The notes beneath the pieces were generated by a model, which was not told where the DNA came from, searched no databases, and saw only the letters and a list, made by a program, of their open reading frames with translations. This document shows positions 53,182 through 61,063 of a stretch of 64,000 nucleotides of DNA, one piece after another. Location of the stretch: NCBI GenBank assembly GCA_020629715.1, contig JAHDCU010000008.1:62001-126000 (forward strand). The letters are read 5' to 3'. The translations under genes and the position numbers were made by a program. The stretch comes from Saprospiraceae bacterium. GTDB taxonomy: Bacteria > Bacteroidota > Bacteroidia > Chitinophagales > Saprospiraceae. The stretch's first letter is position 1. Each line of letters opens with the position of its first letter.

Positions 53182-53206
53182 ACTGTTAACTAGTCAACTT
53201 AATAAC
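53182..53206. repeat. GTTAACTAGTCAACTT intergenic element
   Basis: ACTGTTAACTAGTCAACTT resembles elements at 13979-13992 and 38839-38869. It lies 14 bases from the VOC gene's 3' end. No other signal was found in this part of the gap. Confidence 0.45.
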
Positions 53207-53219
53207 TCTATAAACCAGC

Positions 53220-54281
53220 TTAAGCCTTCACCCGACTAAAACCCATTGCATTTAATATCCACCATGGTAAAGCTTTGTCTCTTGGTCGCTTTCGTAGATC
53301 CAGATACCATCCTATCTTTTTGAGCAATGGAATTTTCTGAGTCTCCACAAATTCTATCAAAGCACCGTCAGGATCTTCGATGTATGCAAATTGCCCAGCA
53401 GCTTCACCCATATCAAAGTCACCGCTATCTACTGTAAAAGCACATCCTTGATCTTTACAATATTGGCGTAGACTGTCCATACCTCTTATGTCAAAACAGA
53501 GGTGTATAAAACCTAAGTCTCCCCACATTCGATCTTTGAAGATCAATTGCCCTTTATAATCAAGAGCTTGAATGAGTTCTATTTGTGATGATGCCAATAA
53601 TGGGCTGAAGGGGCCTTTTCTTGGCTGGCTATGTGTCAAAACTACTCGCCGATATTTTTCATTTCCACCAGTTAGAGATGATAAGTCATGAAACTGATCT
53701 GTATCATCGTAGAGTACTTGATCGTAATGCAGTACATCTTTGTAGAATGCAATAGATCGATCCATATCACTTACACCTATGGATACTCCGGCTACACCAC
53801 CTGTATGATGAATTCCTTTTTTGAACCAATCATCAAAACCATCTATGATTTCGATGACATTTCCAAAGGGATCTTGGGCATAGAAGTGTTTTGCATCGTA
53901 GGGAGTCGTATTTACATCACTGAGCAGTTCAAGCCCATGCTTTTTGAAATAAGCGTAGCTTTTCTCAACATCAAAACTCCTGAACTTACATACATAGAAA
54001 CCAAGATCACCGAGTCTGATATCGAAGTTTGCAGGCTGTCCAACTCTTGAGGTATATTGCCATATCTCTAGGCCACCACCACCTTGGTGATTGAGGGCTA
54101 AGATCGCATGTCTTGATCTTGGTTTTCCAGCAGTATAGGGCAACATAAGGGCTGCTTCAGCCGCTTCATCAAAAACTCTTAGATCCATCCCAAGATGCTT
54201 TTGATACCAATGCCATGTATCATAAACTGCGGTATTACCGATACCTACTTGCTGTATGCCGCTGATTATATAATCGCTCAT
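53220..54281 (-). CDS. Double-VOC domain protein
   Basis: The 353-residue protein has two vicinal-oxygen-chelate repeats (about 5-150 and 160-310), the second with VAGVSIGVSDMDRSIAFYKD and a final IEDPDGALIEFVE. Some metal-ligand positions are present (H in FIHLCFD, E in LIEFVE), but the first domain's usual His is replaced (IQQVGIG). A glyoxalase or dioxygenase role is therefore uncertain. It lies five bases downstream of the oxoamine synthase in a four-gene run, so it probably works on that product or pathway. Confidence 0.8.
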   Translation of the reverse strand: MSDYIISGIQQVGIGNTAVYDTWHWYQKHLGMDLRVFDEAAEAALMLPYTAGKPRSRHAILALNHQGGGGLEIWQYTSRVGQPANFDIRLGDLGFYVCKFRSFDVEKSYAYFKKHGLELLSDVNTTPYDAKHFYAQDPFGNVIEIIDGFDDWFKKGIHHTGGVAGVSIGVSDMDRSIAFYKDVLHYDQVLYDDTDQFHDLSSLTGGNEKYRRVVLTHSQPRKGPFSPLLASSQIELIQALDYKGQLIFKDRMWGDLGFIHLCFDIRGMDSLRQYCKDQGCAFTVDSGDFDMGEAAGQFAYIEDPDGALIEFVETQKIPLLKKIGWYLDLRKRPRDKALPWWILNAMGFSRVKA

Positions 54282-54286
54282 ATGGA

Positions 54287-55525
54287 TTAGCCTAATACCA
54301 ATTCTTCTTTGGCATAGATGCCTTGATCTAGCTTGTTACGTACATCTTTGAATGCCACAATAGTCTGAGCAATATCATCGGCATTATGCACTGTAGTCGG
54401 TATTAAACGTAAAAGAATCATTCCTTTAGGTATCACAGGATATACTACGATGCTACAGAAAATTTTATGATTTTCTCGGAGGTCGTAAACGATCTTTTGA
54501 GCTTCCTCTACAGTTCCTTTCATATATACTGGAGTGACACAAGAGTTCGTATTTCCAATATCAAAACCTGCTTCCTTGAGACCTGATTGGAGCATATTCA
54601 CATTTTCCCAAAGCTTATCTTTGAGCTCTGGCATAGTCTTAATCATTTCTAGTCGCTTCATGGCACCGATGACAAATGGCATAGGAAGTGACTTCGCGAA
54701 TATCTGTGATCTCATATTGTATTTCATGAACTGAACGACATCATCATCTCCTGCTAGAAATGCTCCCACACTTGCCATAGACTTTGCAAACGTTGCAAAA
54801 TATACATCTATATCATCTTGAACCCCTTGCTCTTCTCCAGCACCAGCACCAGTGGCACCAAGTGTTCCAAAACCATGAGCATCATCCACCATAAGGCGGA
54901 AATTATACTTAGATTTTAGATCTACGATTTCTTTAAGTTTACCTTGCTCTCCGCGCATCCCGAATACTCCCTCAGATATTACAAGTATACCACCTCCCGT
55001 ACTTTCTACTATAGCTTCGGCTGATTTCAGGTGTTTTTCTAAGCTTTCGATATCATTATGTTTAAACGCAAATCGCTTACCCTGATGCATTCTCAATCCA
55101 TCTACAATACATGCATGACAATCTGCATCGTATACTACAGCATCATGTCTGCTCAATAGACAATCGATTGCAGACATAATACCTTGGTATCCGAAATTGA
55201 CCAATACTGCAGCCTCTTTACTAACGAAATCAGCTAATTGCTCTTCAAGTTCGTAATGATATTTGGAATTTCCAGACATCATCCGTGATCCCATAGGGTA
55301 GGCCATACCCCAGTCTTCAGCAGCTTTGGTATCTATTGCTCTTACGTCTGGATGATTACCTAGTCCTAGATAATTATTGACTGACCATACGATCACCTCT
55401 TTTCCATTAAATTGCATTCTGTTGGAAAGAGGTCCTTCTAGTTTTGGAAATATATGGTATCCCTCAGAAGCTCTATACTTTCCTAAAGGTCCTTTGTCTA
55501 TTCTAAATTTATCAAATAAATCCAT
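54287..55525 (-). CDS. Alpha-oxoamine synthase family PLP enzyme (serine palmitoyltransferase/KBL-like)
   Basis: The 412-residue enzyme has PLP lysine K248 in TFAKSMASVGAF, DDAHGFGTLGATGAG before it, and DADCHACIVDG in the acyl-CoA site. The family joins an amino acid to an acyl-CoA with loss of CO2. Members include serine palmitoyltransferase, 2-amino-3-ketobutyrate CoA ligase and AONS. The N-terminus (MDLFDKFRIDKGPLGKYR) differs from the well-studied Bacteroides and Sphingobacterium palmitoyltransferases. Sphingolipid synthesis is plausible because an SDR reductase is next to it, but this is inference. Confidence 0.82.
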   Translation of the reverse strand: MDLFDKFRIDKGPLGKYRASEGYHIFPKLEGPLSNRMQFNGKEVIVWSVNNYLGLGNHPDVRAIDTKAAEDWGMAYPMGSRMMSGNSKYHYELEEQLADFVSKEAAVLVNFGYQGIMSAIDCLLSRHDAVVYDADCHACIVDGLRMHQGKRFAFKHNDIESLEKHLKSAEAIVESTGGGILVISEGVFGMRGEQGKLKEIVDLKSKYNFRLMVDDAHGFGTLGATGAGAGEEQGVQDDIDVYFATFAKSMASVGAFLAGDDDVVQFMKYNMRSQIFAKSLPMPFVIGAMKRLEMIKTMPELKDKLWENVNMLQSGLKEAGFDIGNTNSCVTPVYMKGTVEEAQKIVYDLRENHKIFCSIVVYPVIPKGMILLRLIPTTVHNADDIAQTIVAFKDVRNKLDQGIYAKEELVLG

Positions 55526-55615
55526 AGCTCAGTTTAGTATTGGTTCTTTCTAGCAAAATTTTGCCAGCGTAAAAGTAAGGATAAGAAGTCAATACCTACT
55601 AAGGAAAGCTTGGCT

Positions 55616-56419
55616 TTATGTAACCTTGGATTTTGCTATTATTTTTCTAAATACATTAGGTAAAAAACGCCAAACCCATACTGGCATCTTCGTTGATTTA
55701 AAACTTCCGATAAGCACTTCTGGCTTTTTCTTAGCGATTGCTTTTAGTGCTATTGTACAAAAGTCTTCTGTAGTCATTCCGTTAGCCTGTGCATCATCCA
55801 TCGTATTTTGAGCACTTCCATCAGATGTCAGAGCATTTTTAGAGATATCAGTTTTGATAAAGCCCGGGCAGATCATGGTAATATCTATATTGGTTTTGTG
55901 AAGTTCTGCTCGTAGTGATTCGAAAAAGCCATGCAAGGCATGTTTAGCTCCACAATAACTACTTCTGACAGGAACACCTACCTTTCCAGCTGTACTGGTA
56001 ACCGTGATAATATGACCTTCATTACGTTGAATCATATGAGGGAGCAAGGCTTTAGTCAGAGCAACAGTCCCTAAATAATTAACTTGGATTAGTTTCTCAT
56101 CCACTTCTAAAACTGTGTCTTTGACGAGTGACCGTTGAGATATGCCACCGTTATTAATCAGGATATCTATCTTCTCACCGCTTTGAACGAGAGCATCGGT
56201 TATTGTTTTTAACTCTTTATAATTTGCTAAATCGAGGGGGACGATTACTATTTGCGATGGATTATGACAGGCTTTTTTGACTTCTTCGAGCGCATATTTT
56301 TTCCTACTGGATAAAATAAGTCTAGCACCCAGTTTAGATAACTTTAGGCTAAGCGCTTTTCCTATGCCAGAGCTAGCACCTGTGATCCAGATGGTTTTAT
56401 TATTGTAGTATGATTGCAT
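55616..56419 (-). CDS. Short-chain dehydrogenase/reductase, possible 3-keto-lipid reductase
   Basis: The 267-residue protein has the cofactor motif TGASSGIGKALS near residue 14, NNGG in the middle, and catalytic S-T-S and Y-C-G-A-K in SSYCGAKHALHG. The hydrophobic C-terminus (PVWVWRFLPNVFRKIIAKSK) is like that of membrane-associated DHRS7-type enzymes. In the run with the oxoamine synthase (90 bases downstream) it could reduce a 3-keto intermediate, as in sphingoid base synthesis. This is a guess from context. It overlaps the TauE-like gene by one base. Confidence 0.85.
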   Translation of the reverse strand: MQSYYNNKTIWITGASSGIGKALSLKLSKLGARLILSSRKKYALEEVKKACHNPSQIVIVPLDLANYKELKTITDALVQSGEKIDILINNGGISQRSLVKDTVLEVDEKLIQVNYLGTVALTKALLPHMIQRNEGHIITVTSTAGKVGVPVRSSYCGAKHALHGFFESLRAELHKTNIDITMICPGFIKTDISKNALTSDGSAQNTMDDAQANGMTTEDFCTIALKAIAKKKPEVLIGSFKSTKMPVWVWRFLPNVFRKIIAKSKVT

Positions 56420-57195
56420 TATCCCAAGTTTAAAATTCCAAAGCTTTTAATAATTATAAAGATCACCATGACTACGAGTAGTCGATATGCCCAAACCTCC
56501 ATTCCTTTGAATCGTGAGGCAATTTCACCAGTCACATATCCGCCTATCCCCTGACCCAAGGCCATGACTGCTCCTACTTTCCAATCAACCATCCCTTGAT
56601 AATGAAAAATGGCAAGTACAATGATAGAATAGAGAAACACCACCATATTTTTTATAGCATTAGATTCTATAAGGTTGAGCTTAGCTACTAGCACGGTTAA
56701 GATCAAAAAGAATATACCGAATCCAACATTAATAAATCCTCCATACATTCCTAATGCAAATAGTAGCGGATACATATACCAATTCAATTTATCTGTGGAG
56801 CTCTTCTCGATAAGCCATCTTTTAGGCTTTACCAGTACAACGATGAGCACAAGCAACATGATATATTTGAAAAAAGACTTGAACTCCTCATTACTGATAT
56901 TGATAGCTATCATAACCCCTACAATAGCCCCGACTATGATAGGTATCATGATAGACCACGACTTTGAGTTGAAGTTGAGCTTACCATTTTTATGAAAAGC
57001 AAAACTGGAGGCTGCGCATTGAAATAATATGCCTACACGATTGGTGCCATTAGCCATATTGCCAGGTAGTCCGATGACCTCCATTAATATACCCAACGTG
57101 ATTGCCGATCCGCTTCCTGATAAAGTATTGATAGATCCCGCTACAAAAGCACCTACTATAGCAATAAGATAATGTAAGGGTTCTAGATCATACAT
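56419..57195 (-). CDS. TauE/SafE family sulfite exporter-like membrane protein
   Basis: The 258-residue protein has about eight hydrophobic helices and family motifs GSINTLSGSGSAITLGIL and GMYGGFINVGFGIFFL. The family moves organosulfur compounds or other anions across the inner membrane. It is the first gene of the minus-strand run TauE-SDR-oxoamine synthase-VOC. If the run is a true operon, transport of a sulfur-containing amino acid derivative (for example sulfonolipid building blocks) is a possibility, not shown. Confidence 0.82.
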   Translation of the reverse strand: MYDLEPLHYLIAIVGAFVAGSINTLSGSGSAITLGILMEVIGLPGNMANGTNRVGILFQCAASSFAFHKNGKLNFNSKSWSIMIPIIVGAIVGVMIAINISNEEFKSFFKYIMLLVLIVVLVKPKRWLIEKSSTDKLNWYMYPLLFALGMYGGFINVGFGIFFLILTVLVAKLNLIESNAIKNMVVFLYSIIVLAIFHYQGMVDWKVGAVMALGQGIGGYVTGEIASRFKGMEVWAYRLLVVMVIFIIIKSFGILNLG

Positions 57196-57294
57196 GAGGC
57201 GAAGATTTTCATAACTATTGGCCTATCCTAATTCAAAAGAGAATATTTTTTTATTTACAACGCAACGAATCTTCAATGATGACGATAATACATT

Positions 57295-57360
57295 ATGAAA
57301 CCATCGAAAGCAAAATTGAAAACAAAGCTCCACTTTGACGTATTGAAGCCAAAAAGTTGA
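57295..57360 (+). CDS. Possible 21-codon ORF ahead of a terminator
   Basis: ATG at 57295 opens a 21-codon frame, MKPSKAKLKTKLHFDVLKPKS, rich in Lys, with its stop seven bases before a perfect hairpin terminator. It lies in the divergent gap before the sigma-factor gene. It could be a small peptide, a leader for an attenuator, or chance. Confidence 0.35.
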   Translation: MKPSKAKLKTKLHFDVLKPKS

Positions 57361-57367
57361 AGCTTGT

Positions 57368-57393
57368 GGAGTAATACCTTAAGGTATTATTCC
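57368..57393 (+). terminator. Terminator hairpin upstream of the ECF sigma gene
   Basis: GGAGTAATACC pairs with GGTATTATTCC around TTAA and is followed by CTTTTTC. It stands 58 bases before the TTG start of the sigma factor, with no long gene before it on the plus strand. Confidence 0.75.
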
Positions 57394-57451
57394 CTTTTTC
57401 GTAAGTTGGGAATTATTGTATTGAATCTAACCAGTAAGTATTTCTGAGCTA

Positions 57452-58018
57452 TTGAATAAAACTTACGACATACAACGAATAATTAAAGGCTGTAAAGAGC
57501 AAGATGCTCTTTTTCAGAAGCAAATGGTAGTCAAGTTTTCTAACTTACTATTTGCTGTATGTATACGATATGTAGGTACTCGAGAGCATGCACAAGATGT
57601 GGTGCAAGAGGCGTTTATCAGGATTTTTAAAGCTATCAAAAACTTTGATCCTGAAAAAGGAAGATTTGAATCTTGGATACGAAAAATTACCGTCAATGAG
57701 TGTCTAAAGCATCTAGATAAACGGAAAATTAAAACGCTTGAACTTACAGATTATGCAGAAGGACATGAGCGAACTAATAATCAAGCAATCTCTAAACTAA
57801 ATAAAGATGATTTGCTTGAGGTAGTAGCACAGTTACCAGATGGATATCGACAAGTATTTAATCTTTCTGTGATCGAAGGTTATAATCATAAGGAGATAGG
57901 GGAGATGCTTGGCATCAAAGAAGTATCATCAAGATCCAATCTATCAAGGGCTAAGGTGATATTAAGAGATAAACTACTTTCACTTCAAAAACAAGAGTCA
58001 TGGGTGAAAACTATATGA
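57452..58018 (+). CDS. ECF RNA polymerase sigma factor
   Basis: The 188-residue protein has sigma region 2 (about 25-95; QDVVQEAFIRIFKAIKNFDP) and region 4 (about 130-180; LPDGYRQVFNLSVIEGYNHK). Start is TTG at 57452; no ATG gives a full region 2. It directs polymerase to a set of stress or envelope genes that cannot be named. The stop overlaps an ATG at 58015 (ATGA), so it is translationally coupled to the next gene, its probable anti-sigma or regulated membrane protein. Confidence 0.92.
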   Translation: MNKTYDIQRIIKGCKEQDALFQKQMVVKFSNLLFAVCIRYVGTREHAQDVVQEAFIRIFKAIKNFDPEKGRFESWIRKITVNECLKHLDKRKIKTLELTDYAEGHERTNNQAISKLNKDDLLEVVAQLPDGYRQVFNLSVIEGYNHKEIGEMLGIKEVSSRSNLSRAKVILRDKLLSLQKQESWVKTI

Positions 58019-59421
58019 ATCAGCATGTAAAAGATATGCTCTACGATCATCAGGTAGCGATTGATCCTGAGATGTTGTGGAGTGGTATCCAGCAAAAACA
58101 AAAGCAGAGAGCGTGGACCTTATGGTTAGGCACATTGTTTGGCTTACTTTTATTGTTAGGAGTAGGCTATTATAGTGCTTCCATTTTTAATGTTCAAAAT
58201 TCAATCCCAATATTGCCGGAGAACTATGGAACAGCTGCATTCTCCGATCATAAGGATGAAGTTTACTCAAAAGATCAAGATGATGTAAATGCTGAAATGA
58301 AGATTACTCCTGAGGAACAGATTATCTCGATCGAAAACAAAGTCTTTAAAACAAACGAATCACTAAAAACAGCTGATAAACCTATAAAGTCAAAAATTAA
58401 AAGTCATACATCGCCTCTAGCAGAAGATCTTACAGCACTGCAAAGTCAAAAAGAATTACCCACTCTTAATACCAAATCCATACTCAATAATACCAGAGCA
58501 AAAACAGTTGAAAATAAATTTATAGATAGTCCAATTGGTGAGGAGTCAAATAAGCTTAGCTATACAGATAAGCTTTCCATAGATCAGCTACTAATAGAGG
58601 AATTTCTACCGATTGATGGTCTTGATATGGCGATGTTAGTCTATAATCGACCGTATAAAAAATTGAAGCGTAATAGATCTAATCGACAAAATTGCTATGC
58701 GTTTGGTAAGCAAAGGCATCCATGGTCACTATATGTTTATGGAGGTCCATCTTTTTTGCTAAAAAACTTGAGTACGAAAGTAGAGCAAGATAAAACCTAT
58801 CTTAGTCAAAGAGAGGCTACCGAAAATGTATTGGAGTCATGGAGAGCTGGAGCTCAATTTAAGTATAAATGGGAAAATGGTTTTTATGTGAAAGCGGGGA
58901 TTGAAATGAATCGTCTCAATGAGCAACTCACATTTACCAATATGCGTGACTCTATGTATGTACTTACTGATCAGGTCATCAGAATTATTATCGATAGTGC
59001 TGGAGATACTACAGAAGTATTAGGAGATGTGACGGTTACCGAAACCACTACAGAAGATTGGGTAATTTATAATAAATATCAATTTGTCAATATTCCATTA
59101 CATGTGGGCTATATAAAATCTAAGAATCGATGGTCATTTGCAGGAGAAGTTGGGTTACATATCAATGTTTCATTTTCATTTGATGGTCAATTGTTGACAC
59201 CAACTGGACAGCCAATTCAAGATCCGAGCTATTTCAAAACTAACGCAGGATCAGCTATTTCACTCACTGGCGGAGTAGGGTATCAGGTATTGCCGAGAGC
59301 AAGACTATGGCTCACTCCCAGCTATATGAAATTGCTAAGACCTATCAATATTGATGCATATCCTATCGATCAAGAGTATAGTACAATGGGCCTTTTGGCA
59401 GGGATTGAATTTAAATTTTGA
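58015..59421 (+). CDS. Membrane-anchored protein with C-terminal outer-membrane barrel-like domain, probable sigma partner
   Basis: With the ATG at 58015 (coupled by ATGA to the sigma gene) the product is 468 residues; an ATG at 58000 would add five. A short cytoplasmic N-terminus (about 1-35) precedes one membrane helix (about 36-57). A polar linker runs to about 220, and then a beta-rich domain with PorT-like strands (WSLYVYGGPSFLLKNLS and GLLAGIEFKF at the end). The build, anti-sigma-like N-terminus plus barrel-like C-terminus, is common next to ECF sigma genes in Bacteroidota. How it signals is unknown. Confidence 0.78.
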   Translation: MNQHVKDMLYDHQVAIDPEMLWSGIQQKQKQRAWTLWLGTLFGLLLLLGVGYYSASIFNVQNSIPILPENYGTAAFSDHKDEVYSKDQDDVNAEMKITPEEQIISIENKVFKTNESLKTADKPIKSKIKSHTSPLAEDLTALQSQKELPTLNTKSILNNTRAKTVENKFIDSPIGEESNKLSYTDKLSIDQLLIEEFLPIDGLDMAMLVYNRPYKKLKRNRSNRQNCYAFGKQRHPWSLYVYGGPSFLLKNLSTKVEQDKTYLSQREATENVLESWRAGAQFKYKWENGFYVKAGIEMNRLNEQLTFTNMRDSMYVLTDQVIRIIIDSAGDTTEVLGDVTVTETTTEDWVIYNKYQFVNIPLHVGYIKSKNRWSFAGEVGLHINVSFSFDGQLLTPTGQPIQDPSYFKTNAGSAISLTGGVGYQVLPRARLWLTPSYMKLLRPINIDAYPIDQEYSTMGLLAGIEFKF

Positions 59422-59475
59422 TAAATGTGGAACTTATTGGATACTTTGATTCGTTAGTTGAAAAATTCAGTAAGT

Positions 59476-60246
59476 ATGAAAACGAAAAAACAGATTGTCC
59501 AAAACTGGCTACCGCGTTATACGGGTGTCGAAATCAATGAACTCGGTAAGTATATAATCTTAGTCAACTTTGGAAAATACGTTAAGCAGTTTGCCAAGTT
59601 ATTCAATGTACCAATTCGAGGTACAGAGTCCGCAATGCCTAATGCTACTTATGACAATATAAGTATTATCAATTTTGGTATGGGTAGTCCGAATGCGGCT
59701 ACTATTATGGATCTGCTAACCGCTAAAAAGCCTAAAGCGGTGCTGTTTCTGGGTAAATGCGGCGGACTGAAAAAGAAAAATAAGGTGGGAGATCTTATAC
59801 TTCCTATTGCAGGTATCAGAGGGGAAGGTACTTCCAATGATTATTTCCCTCCTGAGGTACCTGCATTACCGGCCTTTGCACTTCAAAAAGCTATATCAAC
59901 TACGATACGTGATCATCAGCGAGACTATTGGACGGGTACCGTATATACGACCAACCGACGTGTATGGGAGCACGATGATAATTTTAAAGATTACTTGAGA
60001 AAGCTAAGAGCGATGGCTATTGATATGGAAACCGCTACTATATTCTCTATAGGATTCAGAAATAAAATACCAACAGGAGCACTACTATTAGTATCAGATA
60101 TGCCGATGGATCCAGAAGGTGTAAAGACCATAGCGAGTGATAAAAAGGTCACTAAGCACTATACGGAGGATCATCTCAAGATCGGTATTCGATCGCTTCG
60201 TCAGTTAATTAATAACGGTCACACCGTAAAACATCTAAGATTCTAG
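59476..60246 (+). CDS. amn: AMP nucleosidase (short Bacteroidota form)
   Basis: The start at ATG 59476 gives MKTKKQIVQNWLPRYTGVEI, typical for the family; a TTG at 59458 is less likely. The 256-residue enzyme has a nucleoside phosphorylase fold with FLGKCGGLKKKNKVGDLILP and MDMETATIFSIG. It splits AMP into adenine and ribose 5-phosphate. It lacks the N-terminal domain of the E. coli enzyme, as usual in this phylum. The gene stands alone, 54 bases after the barrel protein. Confidence 0.88.
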   Translation: MKTKKQIVQNWLPRYTGVEINELGKYIILVNFGKYVKQFAKLFNVPIRGTESAMPNATYDNISIINFGMGSPNAATIMDLLTAKKPKAVLFLGKCGGLKKKNKVGDLILPIAGIRGEGTSNDYFPPEVPALPAFALQKAISTTIRDHQRDYWTGTVYTTNRRVWEHDDNFKDYLRKLRAMAIDMETATIFSIGFRNKIPTGALLLVSDMPMDPEGVKTIASDKKVTKHYTEDHLKIGIRSLRQLINNGHTVKHLRF

Positions 60247-60262
60247 CATGTAGGGGAAGCTT

Positions 60263-60340
60263 AATAGTTGAGTCGTTGGTAATGCCTGAAATAAGTTGAC
60301 TATTTGGTTAAATAAGCTGAATGGAGTAGACTAGTCGATC
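60263..60340. repeat. Degenerate GTTGACTAGT-type intergenic repeat cluster
   Basis: AGTTGAGTCGTTGG, AAGTTGACTATTTGGTT and GTAGACTAGTCGATC lie in the 190-base gap between amn and mscL. No gene is seen here. Confidence 0.4.
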
Positions 60341-60373
60341 GTGCTTCAATTTCCAGGTAACCTGTAAAGAAAA

Positions 60374-60403
60374 AGGGGATCAAGCACTTAAGCCTAATCC
60401 CCT
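60374..60403 (-). terminator. Terminator of mscL
   Basis: AGGGGAT and ATCCCCT form a seven-base stem around 16 bases. Read on the minus strand it is followed by TTTTCTTTAC. It lies 34 bases after the mscL stop. Confidence 0.75.
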
Positions 60404-60436
60404 CCTTACTGTTTTGGGTATTATCAGGATCCTTTT

Positions 60437-60835
60437 TTACTTTTTGAGCGCATCTCTGATCTCTGTCAATAAATCTACTTCAGATGGACCTGCAGGAGCT
60501 TCTTCTGCTGGTGGATTTGCCTTGTTATAAGATCTTACAATCATAAAGATTACGAATGCCACAATTAAAAAGTTGATAATTGTATTGATAAATTTACCAT
60601 ATCCGATTGCAACTTCTTGTGTCACTACTGCACCATCAGCACCCATTTCTGCTGCTTGTAGTACATACTTCATTTCGCTAAAGTCTGTTCCTCCCAAAGC
60701 TAATCCAATCGGTGGCATCAATACATCATTGATAAATGATCCTACTATGAGACCAAATGCTCCTGCAATGATTACTGCAACGGCTAGTTCTAGCACATTG
60801 CCTTTCATTATAAATTCCTTAAATTCTTGTATCAT
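60437..60835 (-). CDS. mscL: Large-conductance mechanosensitive channel
   Basis: The 132-residue protein begins MIQEFKEFIMKGNVLELAVA and has two membrane helices (about 15-45 and 83-103), with the pore-lining GxxxG-like stretch VIIAGAFGLIVGSFINDVLMPP. It opens under osmotic down-shock and releases solutes. The C-terminal charged tail is short, ending LRDALKK. Single gene with its own terminator. Confidence 0.95.
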   Translation of the reverse strand: MIQEFKEFIMKGNVLELAVAVIIAGAFGLIVGSFINDVLMPPIGLALGGTDFSEMKYVLQAAEMGADGAVVTQEVAIGYGKFINTIINFLIVAFVIFMIVRSYNKANPPAEEAPAGPSEVDLLTEIRDALKK

Positions 60836-61063
60836 ATTTCGTTTAGTTTGTTGTTTAATACGATTGTTTTGACTAAATATTCAGTTGATTAATCACAAAT
60901 TAAGAAAATTATTATATAAAAAATTCCTATACAAAAATTTAACGGTTAAAGTATAGTATTCTTTCCATTGCGACATCATTTTGGGAAATCTCGCCGTTGC
61001 AAGTTTACGAAAAGCACTATCTTACTCGTACCAATAGAAACTAATCATACCGTAGTGCCATCC

